Below the pieces are notes generated by a model. It was not told the DNA's origin, made no database searches, and saw nothing but the letters and a program-made list of their open reading frames with translations. This document shows positions 34,002 to 43,687 of a DNA stretch of 64,000 nt, piece by piece; position 1 is the stretch's first letter, and each line of letters starts with the position of its first letter. Both the position numbers and the translations under genes were made by a program. Source of the DNA: Flavobacteriales bacterium (GTDB taxonomy: Bacteria > Bacteroidota > Bacteroidia > Flavobacteriales_F > PHOS-HE28); contig JAHBUK010000002.1 of the NCBI GenBank assembly GCA_019638115.1, forward strand, positions 627,867-691,866, in the 5' to 3' direction.

Positions 34002-35314
34002 GTGCGTTGTTGAACGATGCGTAAAGCGTATGCCACGATGAAAGCGTAACAGGCCAACACGGCAACGAAGGCGAGCTTGAAGCCGAACTCGTCCGCCAAG
34101 TGGCCCAGGAGGGGAGGCACGAAAGCGCCCCCAACGATGGCCGTACACAGGATGCCGGATGCCTGGGCCTTCAAGTCGCCCATGCCCTCGATGGCCAGTG
34201 CGAAAATGGTGGGGAACATGATGGAATTGCAGAGCCCGACGGCGAGCATGCTCCACATGGCCAGGAAGCCATCCGTGCTCATGGAAAGGGAAACCAAGGC
34301 GATGGCCGTGGCACCGAACAGCGCGAGGATCACCGCCGGTGGGAAGTGCCTGGTAAGGGCAGCCCCGAGGAAACGTCCCACCATGGCACCGCCCCAATAG
34401 AGCGCAACGAACGCGCCTACCACGCCCTTCTGGTCCACCTCAGCGAGTTCGCGCCCCAACATCAGCGAGGCCATGCGCGCCATCTCGGAATGCTCGCGAA
34501 CGGCCGTAGCCATATCCATGCTCAGGAGGTAGTTCACCAAATAGCTTCCGATCGCCACCTCAGCACCCACGTAGAGGAAGATGCCCAGCGCACCCATGCG
34601 CAGCCTGCTGTTGCTGAAGGCCTTGGCGTAACCACCCTGCGCACCGCCGTGCAGGATGCGCGGCAGATGCGTGAAGGCGACCACGGCAGCGAGCAGGAGC
34701 AGGGCCACTGCCAACACCACGAAGGGTCCCTGCACCGCGCTGGCCTCCGCATCAAAGTATGCTTCACGCGCTTCCTCGGACAATGCCACGATATCCTTGC
34801 TGGACAGTATCCGATCGCTGAGGATGAACATGGCACCTACCAAGGGCGCCAGCGTGGTCCCCAAGCTGTTGAAGGCTTGGGCCATGTTCAAGCGGCTGCT
34901 GGCACCACGTTCGTCACCCAGCACGGCCACGTATGGATTGGCGGCCACCTGCAACACCGTCATACCCGCGGCCAGAATGAAATAGCCAACGAGGAAGAGC
35001 GGAAAGAAGCGCAGTTCCGCAGCAGGCCAGAACAACAGGCAGCCCAGCCCCATGGTGGAAAGCCCCACCAGCATGCCGTACTTGTATCCGATGCGGGAGA
35101 GTAGGGCGCCAGCTGGTATGGACACGGTACCGTAAGCAATGAAGAAGGCGAATTGCACCAGCCCAGCCTGGAAATAGCTCAACTCGAAGATCTCCCGCAA
35201 GCGTGGGATGAGCGAGTCCACCAGCACCGTGATGAAGCCCCACATGAAGAAAAGCGCAGTGACCACGGCAAGTGGCACGAGGGTGGAGCGGGCAGGTGTG
35301 GCCATGTCGTTCAT
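33998..35314 (-). CDS. FucP-type sugar/proton symporter
   Basis: A 438-residue major facilitator protein with 12 predicted membrane helices, of the FucP/glucose-galactose type. Family marks are the first helix VTALFFMWGFITVL and, in helix 5 and its loop, LQVAANPYVAVLG followed by SRLNMAQAFNSLGTT. It brings a monosaccharide across the inner membrane. It is the first gene of the operon importer-ROK kinase-GH92 and is divergent from the glycosylasparaginase gene, 35 bases apart, so the two units probably share regulation. Confidence 0.93.
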   Translation of the reverse strand: MNDMATPARSTLVPLAVVTALFFMWGFITVLVDSLIPRLREIFELSYFQAGLVQFAFFIAYGTVSIPAGALLSRIGYKYGMLVGLSTMGLGCLLFWPAAELRFFPLFLVGYFILAAGMTVLQVAANPYVAVLGDERGASSRLNMAQAFNSLGTTLAPLVGAMFILSDRILSSKDIVALSEEAREAYFDAEASAVQGPFVVLAVALLLLAAVVAFTHLPRILHGGAQGGYAKAFSNSRLRMGALGIFLYVGAEVAIGSYLVNYLLSMDMATAVREHSEMARMASLMLGRELAEVDQKGVVGAFVALYWGGAMVGRFLGAALTRHFPPAVILALFGATAIALVSLSMSTDGFLAMWSMLAVGLCNSIMFPTIFALAIEGMGDLKAQASGILCTAIVGGAFVPPLLGHLADEFGFKLAFVAVLACYAFIVAYALRIVQQRT

Positions 35315-35349
35315 GAGGAAGCCAAAGATGGCTCTTACATTGCCAAAGC

Positions 35350-36357
35350 ATGGGACACGATCGCAGACATTTCATGAAGTTGGGGCTGGCAGGGACGGCC
35401 GCGCTGATCACGGGTTGCACCAACGAAGAGGGCTCCGAGGGAAACGCTCCGGCATCTACCACTACGGCCACTGAGCCGGTCGATGGCCCGGTGGTCCTGA
35501 GCACCTGGGTGCATGGGCTGCCGGCCAACGAGAAAGCGCTGAACGTGCTGAACACGGGAGGCACCGTGCTTGATGCCGTGGAGCAGGGCGTAGCTGTTGT
35601 GGAGAGCGACTTCACCAACCGCAGCGTGGGCTTGGGTGGTTACCCGGACCGTGATGGGATCGTTACGCTCGATGCCTGCATCCAAGACCATGGAGGTAGA
35701 GCTGGAGCAGTGGCCTTTCTCCAGCAGTTCGAGCATCCGATCAGCATTGCCCGCGCCATCATGGAACGTACGCCGCACCTGATGCTCGTGGGTAGTGGTG
35801 CGGAGCGCTGGGCCTTGGAACAGGGCTTCGAGCGGCGCACGGTGGAGATCCCCGAGGTGCGGAAAGCCTGGCAGGAATGGCTCAAGGAAGGCGTGTACAA
35901 ACCAGTGGCGAACATCGAGAACCACGACACGATCGGTATGGTGGCCCGCGATGCCAAGGGCATGATGGCCGGCAGTTGCACCACCAGCGGCATGGCTTGG
36001 AAGATCCACGGCAGGGTGGGTGATTCGCCCATTATCGGTGCAGGCCTGTTCGTGGATGGCGAGGTGGGCGCTGCTTGTGCCACGGGGGTGGGGGAGTACG
36101 TGATCCGCGCGGCGGGCAGCCATGCGGTGGTGGAACTCATGCGCCACGGACGCTCACCCGAGGAGGCTTGCCGGGAGGCCGTGGCGCGCATCCTTCGCAG
36201 ATCGCCGGAGTTGAACGAAACGCAAGTGGGCTTCCTGGCCCTGCGGAGAGACGGTGCCCATGGCGCTTGGAGCATACACCCGGGCTTCAACTACGCGCTC
36301 ACCAGCCAAGGCAGCACGCGCTTGGTGGATGCTGGCTACGAAAAACCGTGGGAGTAG
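35350..36357 (+). CDS. Glycosylasparaginase (N4-GlcNAc-asparaginase), exported lipoprotein
   Basis: A 335-residue Ntn-hydrolase that cleaves the bond between GlcNAc and asparagine of N-glycoproteins. The precursor should cut itself before T194 in ENHDTIGMVARDAKG, the catalytic Thr of the beta chain; GGYPDRDGIVTLDA and SPIIGAGLFVDGEVGAA, GVGEYVIRAAG are further family motifs. The N-terminus reads DRRHFMKLGLAGTAALITGC: a twin-arginine-like motif followed by a lipobox, so the protein may be a Tat-exported lipoprotein. It faces the importer-kinase-GH92 operon. Confidence 0.92.
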   Translation: MGHDRRHFMKLGLAGTAALITGCTNEEGSEGNAPASTTTATEPVDGPVVLSTWVHGLPANEKALNVLNTGGTVLDAVEQGVAVVESDFTNRSVGLGGYPDRDGIVTLDACIQDHGGRAGAVAFLQQFEHPISIARAIMERTPHLMLVGSGAERWALEQGFERRTVEIPEVRKAWQEWLKEGVYKPVANIENHDTIGMVARDAKGMMAGSCTTSGMAWKIHGRVGDSPIIGAGLFVDGEVGAACATGVGEYVIRAAGSHAVVELMRHGRSPEEACREAVARILRRSPELNETQVGFLALRRDGAHGAWSIHPGFNYALTSQGSTRLVDAGYEKPWE

Positions 36358-36370
36358 GCGCCTCCTCGGA

Positions 36371-36402
36371 TTTGGATCCTATTGTTCCGGCACATACCTT
36401 TG
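36371..36402 (+). promoter_or_regulatory. Promoter of the small secreted protein gene
   Basis: TTTG (36371-36374), 20 bases, TACCTTTG (36395-36402): a strong match to the Bacteroidota promoter. The ATG is only seven bases after it, so the leader would be a few bases at most. Confidence 0.65.
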
Positions 36403-36409
36403 GGACTTA

Positions 36410-36751
36410 ATGGGTTGCACGCGTCACATCCTGCTTGCCTTCATGCTCACCTCGGTGAGCGTTCCATCGGTGGCTGCCACGCCCGGAGGGAATGAGGACG
36501 CCACCGTGATGGTGCACTCCTCCCGCAATTCAGGTCTGATCCGGATCAACATCCAGCAGCCGCGTAAGATCGGCACCGTTACCTTGGATGTTATGGATGC
36601 CCAGGGCCGCACGTGGTACCGCGAAGAAGGGAAGGCCATGACCGGTGAGTTGGTGCGGAACCTGGATAAAGGCATCCTGCCCAAGGGTGAGCTCACCCTG
36701 CGCGTCAAGTCCAAGGACTTGGACATCACGCAGCGTTTCGTGGTCGAGTAA
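36410..36751 (+). CDS. Small secreted protein, T9SS-domain-like
   Basis: A 113-residue exported protein. Signal peptide (HILLAFMLTSVSVPSVAA); the mature part is about 90 residues of beta strands: SSRNSGLIRINIQQPRK, VTLDVMDAQGRTWYREEG, and ELTLRVKSKDLDITQRFVVE. The pattern (VTLDVMDAQGR ... GELTLRV) resembles the fold of the T9SS C-terminal domain without a cargo domain, but the typical NP motif near its start is missing. Function unknown. It ends three bases from the convergent anti-sigma-like gene. Confidence 0.65.
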   Translation: MGCTRHILLAFMLTSVSVPSVAATPGGNEDATVMVHSSRNSGLIRINIQQPRKIGTVTLDVMDAQGRTWYREEGKAMTGELVRNLDKGILPKGELTLRVKSKDLDITQRFVVE

Positions 36752-36754
36752 AGC

Positions 36755-37666
36755 TCACCAGCCCGCAGCGAGCAGCGCGGTCAATTCCTTGTCCTGAGCA
36801 ACACTCCGTGTGCGGTTGTCCGCAACGTTGCTTTCCCTTTTCCGCGTGGCCGGGGCCGACACTTTACCGGAAGCGTTGGACAGGCTGAAATTCCTGGCCA
36901 TTTCCGATTCGGTGATGATCCGCGAATCGATGGTGGCTGGCGCTGTGGGGGCGCTCAACACCATATCATCGGAATGTTCCGCCAGGGATATGGTGCTTTC
37001 CGCAGCGGCGCGTAGTTCAATGGTCTTGGCCTCCGCCAGTTCTTCGTTCACCGCTCTCTCTTGTTCAAGTTGAAGGCCCGGTGCATTCGCAGCTACCGAT
37101 CGTTCCGTGCGCTCTTCCATGTCTTCAACTTGCTGTTCGGATTCCGTGATGTCATCAGGGACCATTAGCTGCTCTTGTTCCGCGGCGCCTGCCTCGGCAG
37201 CAGGCTGTGCATCCTGTTCCTTCGATGTCTTGTTGGCAGCGCGTTCCTGCCTCAGCTCGGCCAAACCATCACCGGTAGTGGTCCTGCTCAATTGAACGAC
37301 CAGGATGCCCAGCACGACCAGCACTGCCAGCGAGGCGAAGGCCAGTGCAGGCCGCCAAAGTGAGCCGGTATCACTGGGCTTCAGCCAAAGCATAACGCCG
37401 TTCAACCAGATGCGCCATTGCGGTTCCTGCCCTTGCCGGAAAGCCGCCATCACCCGGTCGCGCACGGCGGGATCGGCTTCGATCGGGCTGCGGTCCTGTT
37501 CGTTGTGGCGCACATGCTCGAGCAGCGCGCGCATCTGCTCATACTCCGCACGCCCGCTGATGTGGCGCAGCACATAAGCCCGCTCCTCCGGCAGCAGTTC
37601 ATCGAAACCCCGCTCGTTCAGCAGGTTCTCAATGTCCTCGGGGTCATATCGTTCGCGTTGTTCCAT
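36755..37666 (-). CDS. Single-span membrane protein, putative anti-sigma factor
   Basis: About 303 residues. The cytosolic N-terminal 100 residues are helical and charged (PEDIENLLNERGFDELLPEERAYVLRH, cited in part), one membrane span follows (LAFASLAVLVVLGILVVQL), then a long Glu/Ala/Gln-rich outer part with low complexity. The gene follows an ECF sigma factor and overlaps its end, the usual place for an anti-sigma factor. No zinc-binding H-x3-C-x2-C motif is visible. The role is inferred from position and topology only. Start 37666 is used; 37681 is the alternative. Confidence 0.6.
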   Translation of the reverse strand: MEQRERYDPEDIENLLNERGFDELLPEERAYVLRHISGRAEYEQMRALLEHVRHNEQDRSPIEADPAVRDRVMAAFRQGQEPQWRIWLNGVMLWLKPSDTGSLWRPALAFASLAVLVVLGILVVQLSRTTTGDGLAELRQERAANKTSKEQDAQPAAEAGAAEQEQLMVPDDITESEQQVEDMEERTERSVAANAPGLQLEQERAVNEELAEAKTIELRAAAESTISLAEHSDDMVLSAPTAPATIDSRIITESEMARNFSLSNASGKVSAPATRKRESNVADNRTRSVAQDKELTALLAAGW

Positions 37667-38252
37667 GGTCGGAAAGGGCATTGGGGTCGAATTCCTTCAA
37701 GCGTTCGGCCAGTTTCTTCAGGGTATAGAAAATGCGGGACTTCACGGTGCCTTCGGAGCAGCCGAACACTGCGGCGATCTCCTTGATGGCCATGTCCTCT
37801 TGGAAGCGCATGACAAAGGTGGCCTTGTGGTCCTCGCTCAGCTCGGCCAGTTCCTGCTGCAGGCGATCGGAGAACAGCGCCCGATCAAGGCCGATGCCTG
37901 CAACCGGTTCCACACGGTCCACGCCGTTGCGCAGGTGCGTGGCTGCCTGCTTCACCACCTCTGCATGGCGGTAGGCATTCTTGCACATGTTGTTGGCCAC
38001 GCTGAACAACCAGGTGCGGAAGGGGCGAGCTGGGTCGTAGCTCTGTGGCCGCTGGGCAAGCTTGGTGAAGAGCTCCTGAAGCATATCCTGCGCCTGCTCC
38101 CGATCCTGCCACAGCATGCGGTGGAAGTAGTTGAGCACGCGCCGGTGATAACGATCGTAGAGCGTGGCGAAGGCTTTCTCATCACCGCGCACCACGAGTT
38201 CCATCAGGCGCTCGTCATCCAATTGGTCCAATGATCTGCTGAACAGGCCCAT
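37644..38252 (-). CDS. ECF-type RNA polymerase sigma factor
   Basis: A 202-residue sigma-70 family factor with only regions 2 and 4. Region 2 has AFATLYDRYHRRVLNYFHRML and QDMLQELFTKLAQ with the -10 recognition part RPFRTWLFSVANNMCKN; region 4 has LSEDHKATFVMRFQEDMAIKEIA followed by the helix-turn-helix GCSEGTVKSRIFYTLKKL. It is three bases from the gene upstream and overlaps the putative anti-sigma gene downstream. Its regulon cannot be seen. Confidence 0.93.
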   Translation of the reverse strand: MGLFSRSLDQLDDERLMELVVRGDEKAFATLYDRYHRRVLNYFHRMLWQDREQAQDMLQELFTKLAQRPQSYDPARPFRTWLFSVANNMCKNAYRHAEVVKQAATHLRNGVDRVEPVAGIGLDRALFSDRLQQELAELSEDHKATFVMRFQEDMAIKEIAAVFGCSEGTVKSRIFYTLKKLAERLKEFDPNALSDHGTTRTI

Positions 38253-38255
38253 GCG

Positions 38256-39365
38256 TCAATGTTCAAGCACACCGTTCTTGTACAAGCGGTCCATGGCACC
38301 CAGTTGGCGGCCCAGGGTCCGGATCTCGTGTTCCAGGCGGGAAGCGCGCTCCTCATCGCCGCTGTTGCGGTAATGCTTCAGCAGCACTGCGGCCGGTAAC
38401 AGGTAGTTCTGGCCCAAAGGTCCGCAGGACGTGTTCTTCGACATCCGCGCCCAGCGCTCCTCCAACAAGGGGATGTTATCGATCGGACCGGCACTCACGC
38501 GCATGGCCAAGCCCGTGAGGTAGAGCTTGGAGGTGGGCACTCCGCCCAACGCTTTGCCCAAGGCCAGCGAGAGGTGTACCGGCCGGTTGGTAGCGGTGGC
38601 CAGTCGCTCCATGAAGCTGACATGCGTTCCAGGTTCGTTCCCAGCGGCTTTGGCAGCTGTCCAGATCTTGCGGCGATAGTTCGCATCCACCAAAAGGCGG
38701 GAGTCGACCACCAATACATCGGGCCGTATTCCATCGGCATATTGCCTCGTCCACAAAGGGTAGGCGTCCATCTCACCAGCGGCGAACAGGATCCCTTCGA
38801 GGTCCACCGAGAGCAGCACATCGTCCGCATGTGACCAGAGCCCTTGGGCCACCTGCCCCGGCCGTTTCATGGCTTTCGCATGGAGCATCAAGGCATCCCG
38901 GTCGAATCGGCGCGCGGCATCCACCAGCAGGGGGCCGGACAACTCCGGGCGTCCGGCACCAGCAGTTCGGGCCAAATCAAGCGAGCGGAAGGCCCCTTCG
39001 TTCGGGAACTCGAGGTAAAAGCGCGTCAGATGGGCCTCGAAGGAATTGGGCGCTTGGGCGGACAGCTCATCCGACAGCCGCTGCAAGTGCACACGATCCG
39101 TGGCAGCAAGTGCACCTTGCGAACGCGCCAAGGCGGATGCCCGCTCTGCTCGGAATACTTCCAAACGATCCGCCGCATCATTCCTATCCACGTCGTTCAA
39201 GGTCTCTTTCAAGACCACCTCGGAAGGAGTGGGGTTCCAGGCCCCTTGCACGGGATCCAAAGCTGCCGAACGCTGAACGTCCGCTTGCGACTGGCCCTGC
39301 AAGGCCACCGCCACGGTGAGCGCCATTCCAAGCAATGTTCTTCGAAGTGAACTGTGTTCCATCAT
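38256..39365 (-). CDS. Secreted protein with a DUF2723-like region
   Basis: A 369-residue protein with a signal peptide (LLGMALTVAVALQGQSQA). The middle stretch GILFAAGEMDAYPLWTRQYADG, then IRPDVLVVDSRLLVDANYRR, closely follows the pattern found after the membrane part of DUF2723 (protein O-mannosyltransferase-like) proteins, but no membrane helices are present here. The N-terminal third is helical. It is the first gene of a three-gene unit with the sigma factor and the putative anti-sigma factor. Function unknown; a soluble relative or sensor of that family is a guess. The start could be at 39362. Confidence 0.6.
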   Translation of the reverse strand: MMEHSSLRRTLLGMALTVAVALQGQSQADVQRSAALDPVQGAWNPTPSEVVLKETLNDVDRNDAADRLEVFRAERASALARSQGALAATDRVHLQRLSDELSAQAPNSFEAHLTRFYLEFPNEGAFRSLDLARTAGAGRPELSGPLLVDAARRFDRDALMLHAKAMKRPGQVAQGLWSHADDVLLSVDLEGILFAAGEMDAYPLWTRQYADGIRPDVLVVDSRLLVDANYRRKIWTAAKAAGNEPGTHVSFMERLATATNRPVHLSLALGKALGGVPTSKLYLTGLAMRVSAGPIDNIPLLEERWARMSKNTSCGPLGQNYLLPAAVLLKHYRNSGDEERASRLEHEIRTLGRQLGAMDRLYKNGVLEH

Positions 39366-39402
39366 CTACTGAAGGGCTTCCAAAGCAACCTGTACACCGG
39401 CG

Positions 39403-39437
39403 TTTCCAAAAGGTTCAAAGCCGCGCGGTTACCTTTG
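39403..39437 (+). promoter_or_regulatory. Promoter of the DUF493 operon
   Basis: TACCTTTG (39430-39437) matches the -7 consensus; the -33 part TTTCC (39403-39407) is weak. The ATG of the DUF493 gene is 15 bases downstream. Confidence 0.5.
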
Positions 39438-39452
39438 TAAAGTAAGCCCATG

Positions 39453-39725
39453 ATGAACGAAGAAGCCAAGGAGCGCCTGCGGATGCGCTTGAACGAGGTG
39501 CACCAATGGCCCTCCGTGTTCATGTACAAGTTCGTTCTAGAACCTACACCGGAACGGCTGGATGCACTGCTCGCCTTGTTCCCGGCGGAAAGCGAAGTGT
39601 TGCGCAAGTATTCGTCTGCCGGGAAGTATTTGAGCATCACCGTGCGCGAGGTCATGCTCAACGCCAACGACATTGTGGCCCGCTATGACAAGGTCTCCAG
39701 CATTCAAGGGGTTATCGTACTGTGA
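39453..39725 (+). CDS. DUF493 (YbeD-like) protein
   Basis: A 90-residue protein of the DUF493/YbeD family, small alpha/beta proteins resembling the regulatory domain of D-3-phosphoglycerate dehydrogenase. Family features: WPSVFMYKFVLEP near the start, then KYLSITVREVMLNANDIVARYDKVSSIQGVIVL, cited across a break. An ATG at 39450 is equally possible. It begins a three-gene set with overlapping starts and stops (TGATG, then ATGA). Confidence 0.85.
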   Translation: MNEEAKERLRMRLNEVHQWPSVFMYKFVLEPTPERLDALLALFPAESEVLRKYSSAGKYLSITVREVMLNANDIVARYDKVSSIQGVIVL

Positions 39726-40111
39726 TGGAATTCGACCTGGTCACGCTCCGTACCGCACTGATCATCACCCTGTCCATCATGGTGGTAGTGTTGGGTTGGA
39801 TGCGCCTTCGCCAATGGATGCTCGTTCGCGATGTACCGGTCATCAAGCACACGGAGCTTGAAGACCTTGTGGTGGCCTACCATCCCGAAAGGCTGCACTT
39901 GGTGGTGCGTGTACCAACGAAACAGACCTTGAACACCGTGCTTCTGGACGCCTCTCACAAGCAACTCTTCCAGTGGGACGACCTTGTGCTCGAAGCGGGT
40001 AGGCATACCTACGAGCTACAGCTACCGGAACTTGCTGACGGATCTTTTCGCCTGGCGATCCACACGGCAACACAACGTACCGAGCGTTCGTTCCGTCTTC
40101 AACGCTCATGA
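39725..40111 (+). CDS. Membrane-anchored protein of unknown function
   Basis: A 128-residue protein with one N-terminal membrane span (TLRTALIITLSIMVVVLGW) and a soluble beta-rich part (LEDLVVAYHPERLHLVVRVP, TYELQLPELADGSFRLAIHT). No family recognised. The start overlaps the DUF493 stop by one base; a GTG at 39722 is also possible. Confidence 0.65.
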   Translation: MEFDLVTLRTALIITLSIMVVVLGWMRLRQWMLVRDVPVIKHTELEDLVVAYHPERLHLVVRVPTKQTLNTVLLDASHKQLFQWDDLVLEAGRHTYELQLPELADGSFRLAIHTATQRTERSFRLQRS

Positions 40112-40776
40112 AGCCATCGTCGATAATCCTTACCACCTGCCTTTTACTGTGCTCCGCAGCAGTGAAGGGGCAGAGCCGCAGCGGCCTACCCGATGTGTCA
40201 TCCTCCTTCAAAGGGACACTGGTAATGCCACTTGCGATCGCCACACCCTTGTTCAACAGCATCACCGAGCCGATCGGTCAGCTGGATGCCGTGGCGCAGT
40301 GGCCGATCATAAAAGGATTCGGGGTGGGGGCAGGAGGGAACATCACGTGGTTCTCCATCAAAGAGCGCGCCCTTGCCCCGTTGGTAACAAGCGGAGAAGT
40401 GCGCCTGATCGGCGGGTTCGTGAAACTGCAATACGAGGAGTATACCGGGCCACGCACGTTCTTTGAGTTGAGCGGACGGGTTGGCTTGCGCAACATCGTG
40501 TACGACTGTGCTACCTGTCCGGAGGTGAAGGACCGCACGCCCCTTTACTGGGGGGTGAACACCGGCTATTACGTGCACGCCACGGACAACCTCGCCTTTG
40601 GACTTACCCTCGGCTATTCCATGGACGCCACCCGCTTTAGTGCAGGTGACCTAGGGCTGCCCGGCTTCCCCGGGCGCAAGGAGACCCAGGAATCCGGCAA
40701 TTTGGGCCAGTTCGTTGTTGGCCTTGGGTTCAGCACCCGCTTCCGCAGGACCGACGAAGGCCCGCGCGGATGGTGA
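40108..40776 (+). CDS. Probable outer membrane beta-barrel protein
   Basis: A 222-residue exported protein: signal peptide to about residue 22 (ILTTCLLLCSAAVKGQ), then alternating strands with aromatic ends (GFGVGAGGNITWFSI, FFELSGRVGLRNIVY, LAFGLTLGYSMDATRF) and a near-terminal strand GQFVVGLGFSTRFRR. The pattern is that of a small beta-barrel. A CATCPEV stretch gives two close cysteines in one loop. No named family recognised. It overlaps the previous gene by four bases. Confidence 0.65.
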   Translation: MKPSSIILTTCLLLCSAAVKGQSRSGLPDVSSSFKGTLVMPLAIATPLFNSITEPIGQLDAVAQWPIIKGFGVGAGGNITWFSIKERALAPLVTSGEVRLIGGFVKLQYEEYTGPRTFFELSGRVGLRNIVYDCATCPEVKDRTPLYWGVNTGYYVHATDNLAFGLTLGYSMDATRFSAGDLGLPGFPGRKETQESGNLGQFVVGLGFSTRFRRTDEGPRGW

Positions 40777-40788
40777 GCACCTGAAAGC

Positions 40789-40817
40789 GGAACGCCCACC
40801 TGTGCGGCGGGCGTTCC
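40789..40817. terminator. Shared terminator hairpin of the barrel protein gene and clpC
   Basis: GGAACGCCCACC and GGCGGGCGTTCC form a 12-bp stem with one mismatch and a 5-base loop, centred between two convergent genes. There is no strong T-tract on either side. Confidence 0.6.
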
Positions 40818-40842
40818 GTTCTCAAGATCGTTACTCAGCGGT

Positions 40843-43443
<2,601 letters not shown>

Positions 43444-43485
43444 AGTGGCGTTTCTGTTGTCTTACGTGGAGCAATAGGGCAGGAG

Positions 43486-43515
43486 TAAAGGTAGCTACCG
43501 GCCCGATGGGGGCAA
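43486..43515 (-). promoter_or_regulatory. Promoter of clpC
   Basis: On the minus strand, TTG (43515-43513), 19 bases, TACCTTTA (43493-43486), one base from the TAnnTTTG consensus. It lies 42 bases before the clpC ATG. Confidence 0.55.
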
Positions 43516-43559
43516 GCTATTCAACGGCCCTTCGGCGGGCCTTTACATGGTCCATTCTT

Positions 43560-43591
43560 TTATCCACAGCCCAGTGTTCCATTGTGAATAA
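43560..43591. promoter_or_regulatory. Two inverted DnaA boxes between clpC and gyrA
   Basis: TTATCCACA (43560-43568) on the plus strand and TTATTCACA on the minus strand (43591-43583) both match the DnaA box TTATNCACA perfectly and face each other across 14 bases. They lie just upstream of a gyrA promoter-like pair: TTG at 43603-43605 and TACTTTCG at 43622-43629. This could be a DnaA-controlled promoter or part of a larger DnaA cluster. Confidence 0.6.
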
Positions 43592-43687
43592 TTACGCACC
43601 CGTTGAGCCGTCCGGGCGGACTACTTTCGGGCTCCCTTTTCGGAGGCCTTTGCACAAGCACCGGGCCAACGTGACGAACTGAAGAAC

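Noticed and set aside
36410-36751. Small secreted protein as a full T9SS cargo
   Set aside because: It has no separate cargo domain and lacks the NP motif that normally opens the T9SS C-terminal domain, so it is only called T9SS-domain-like.
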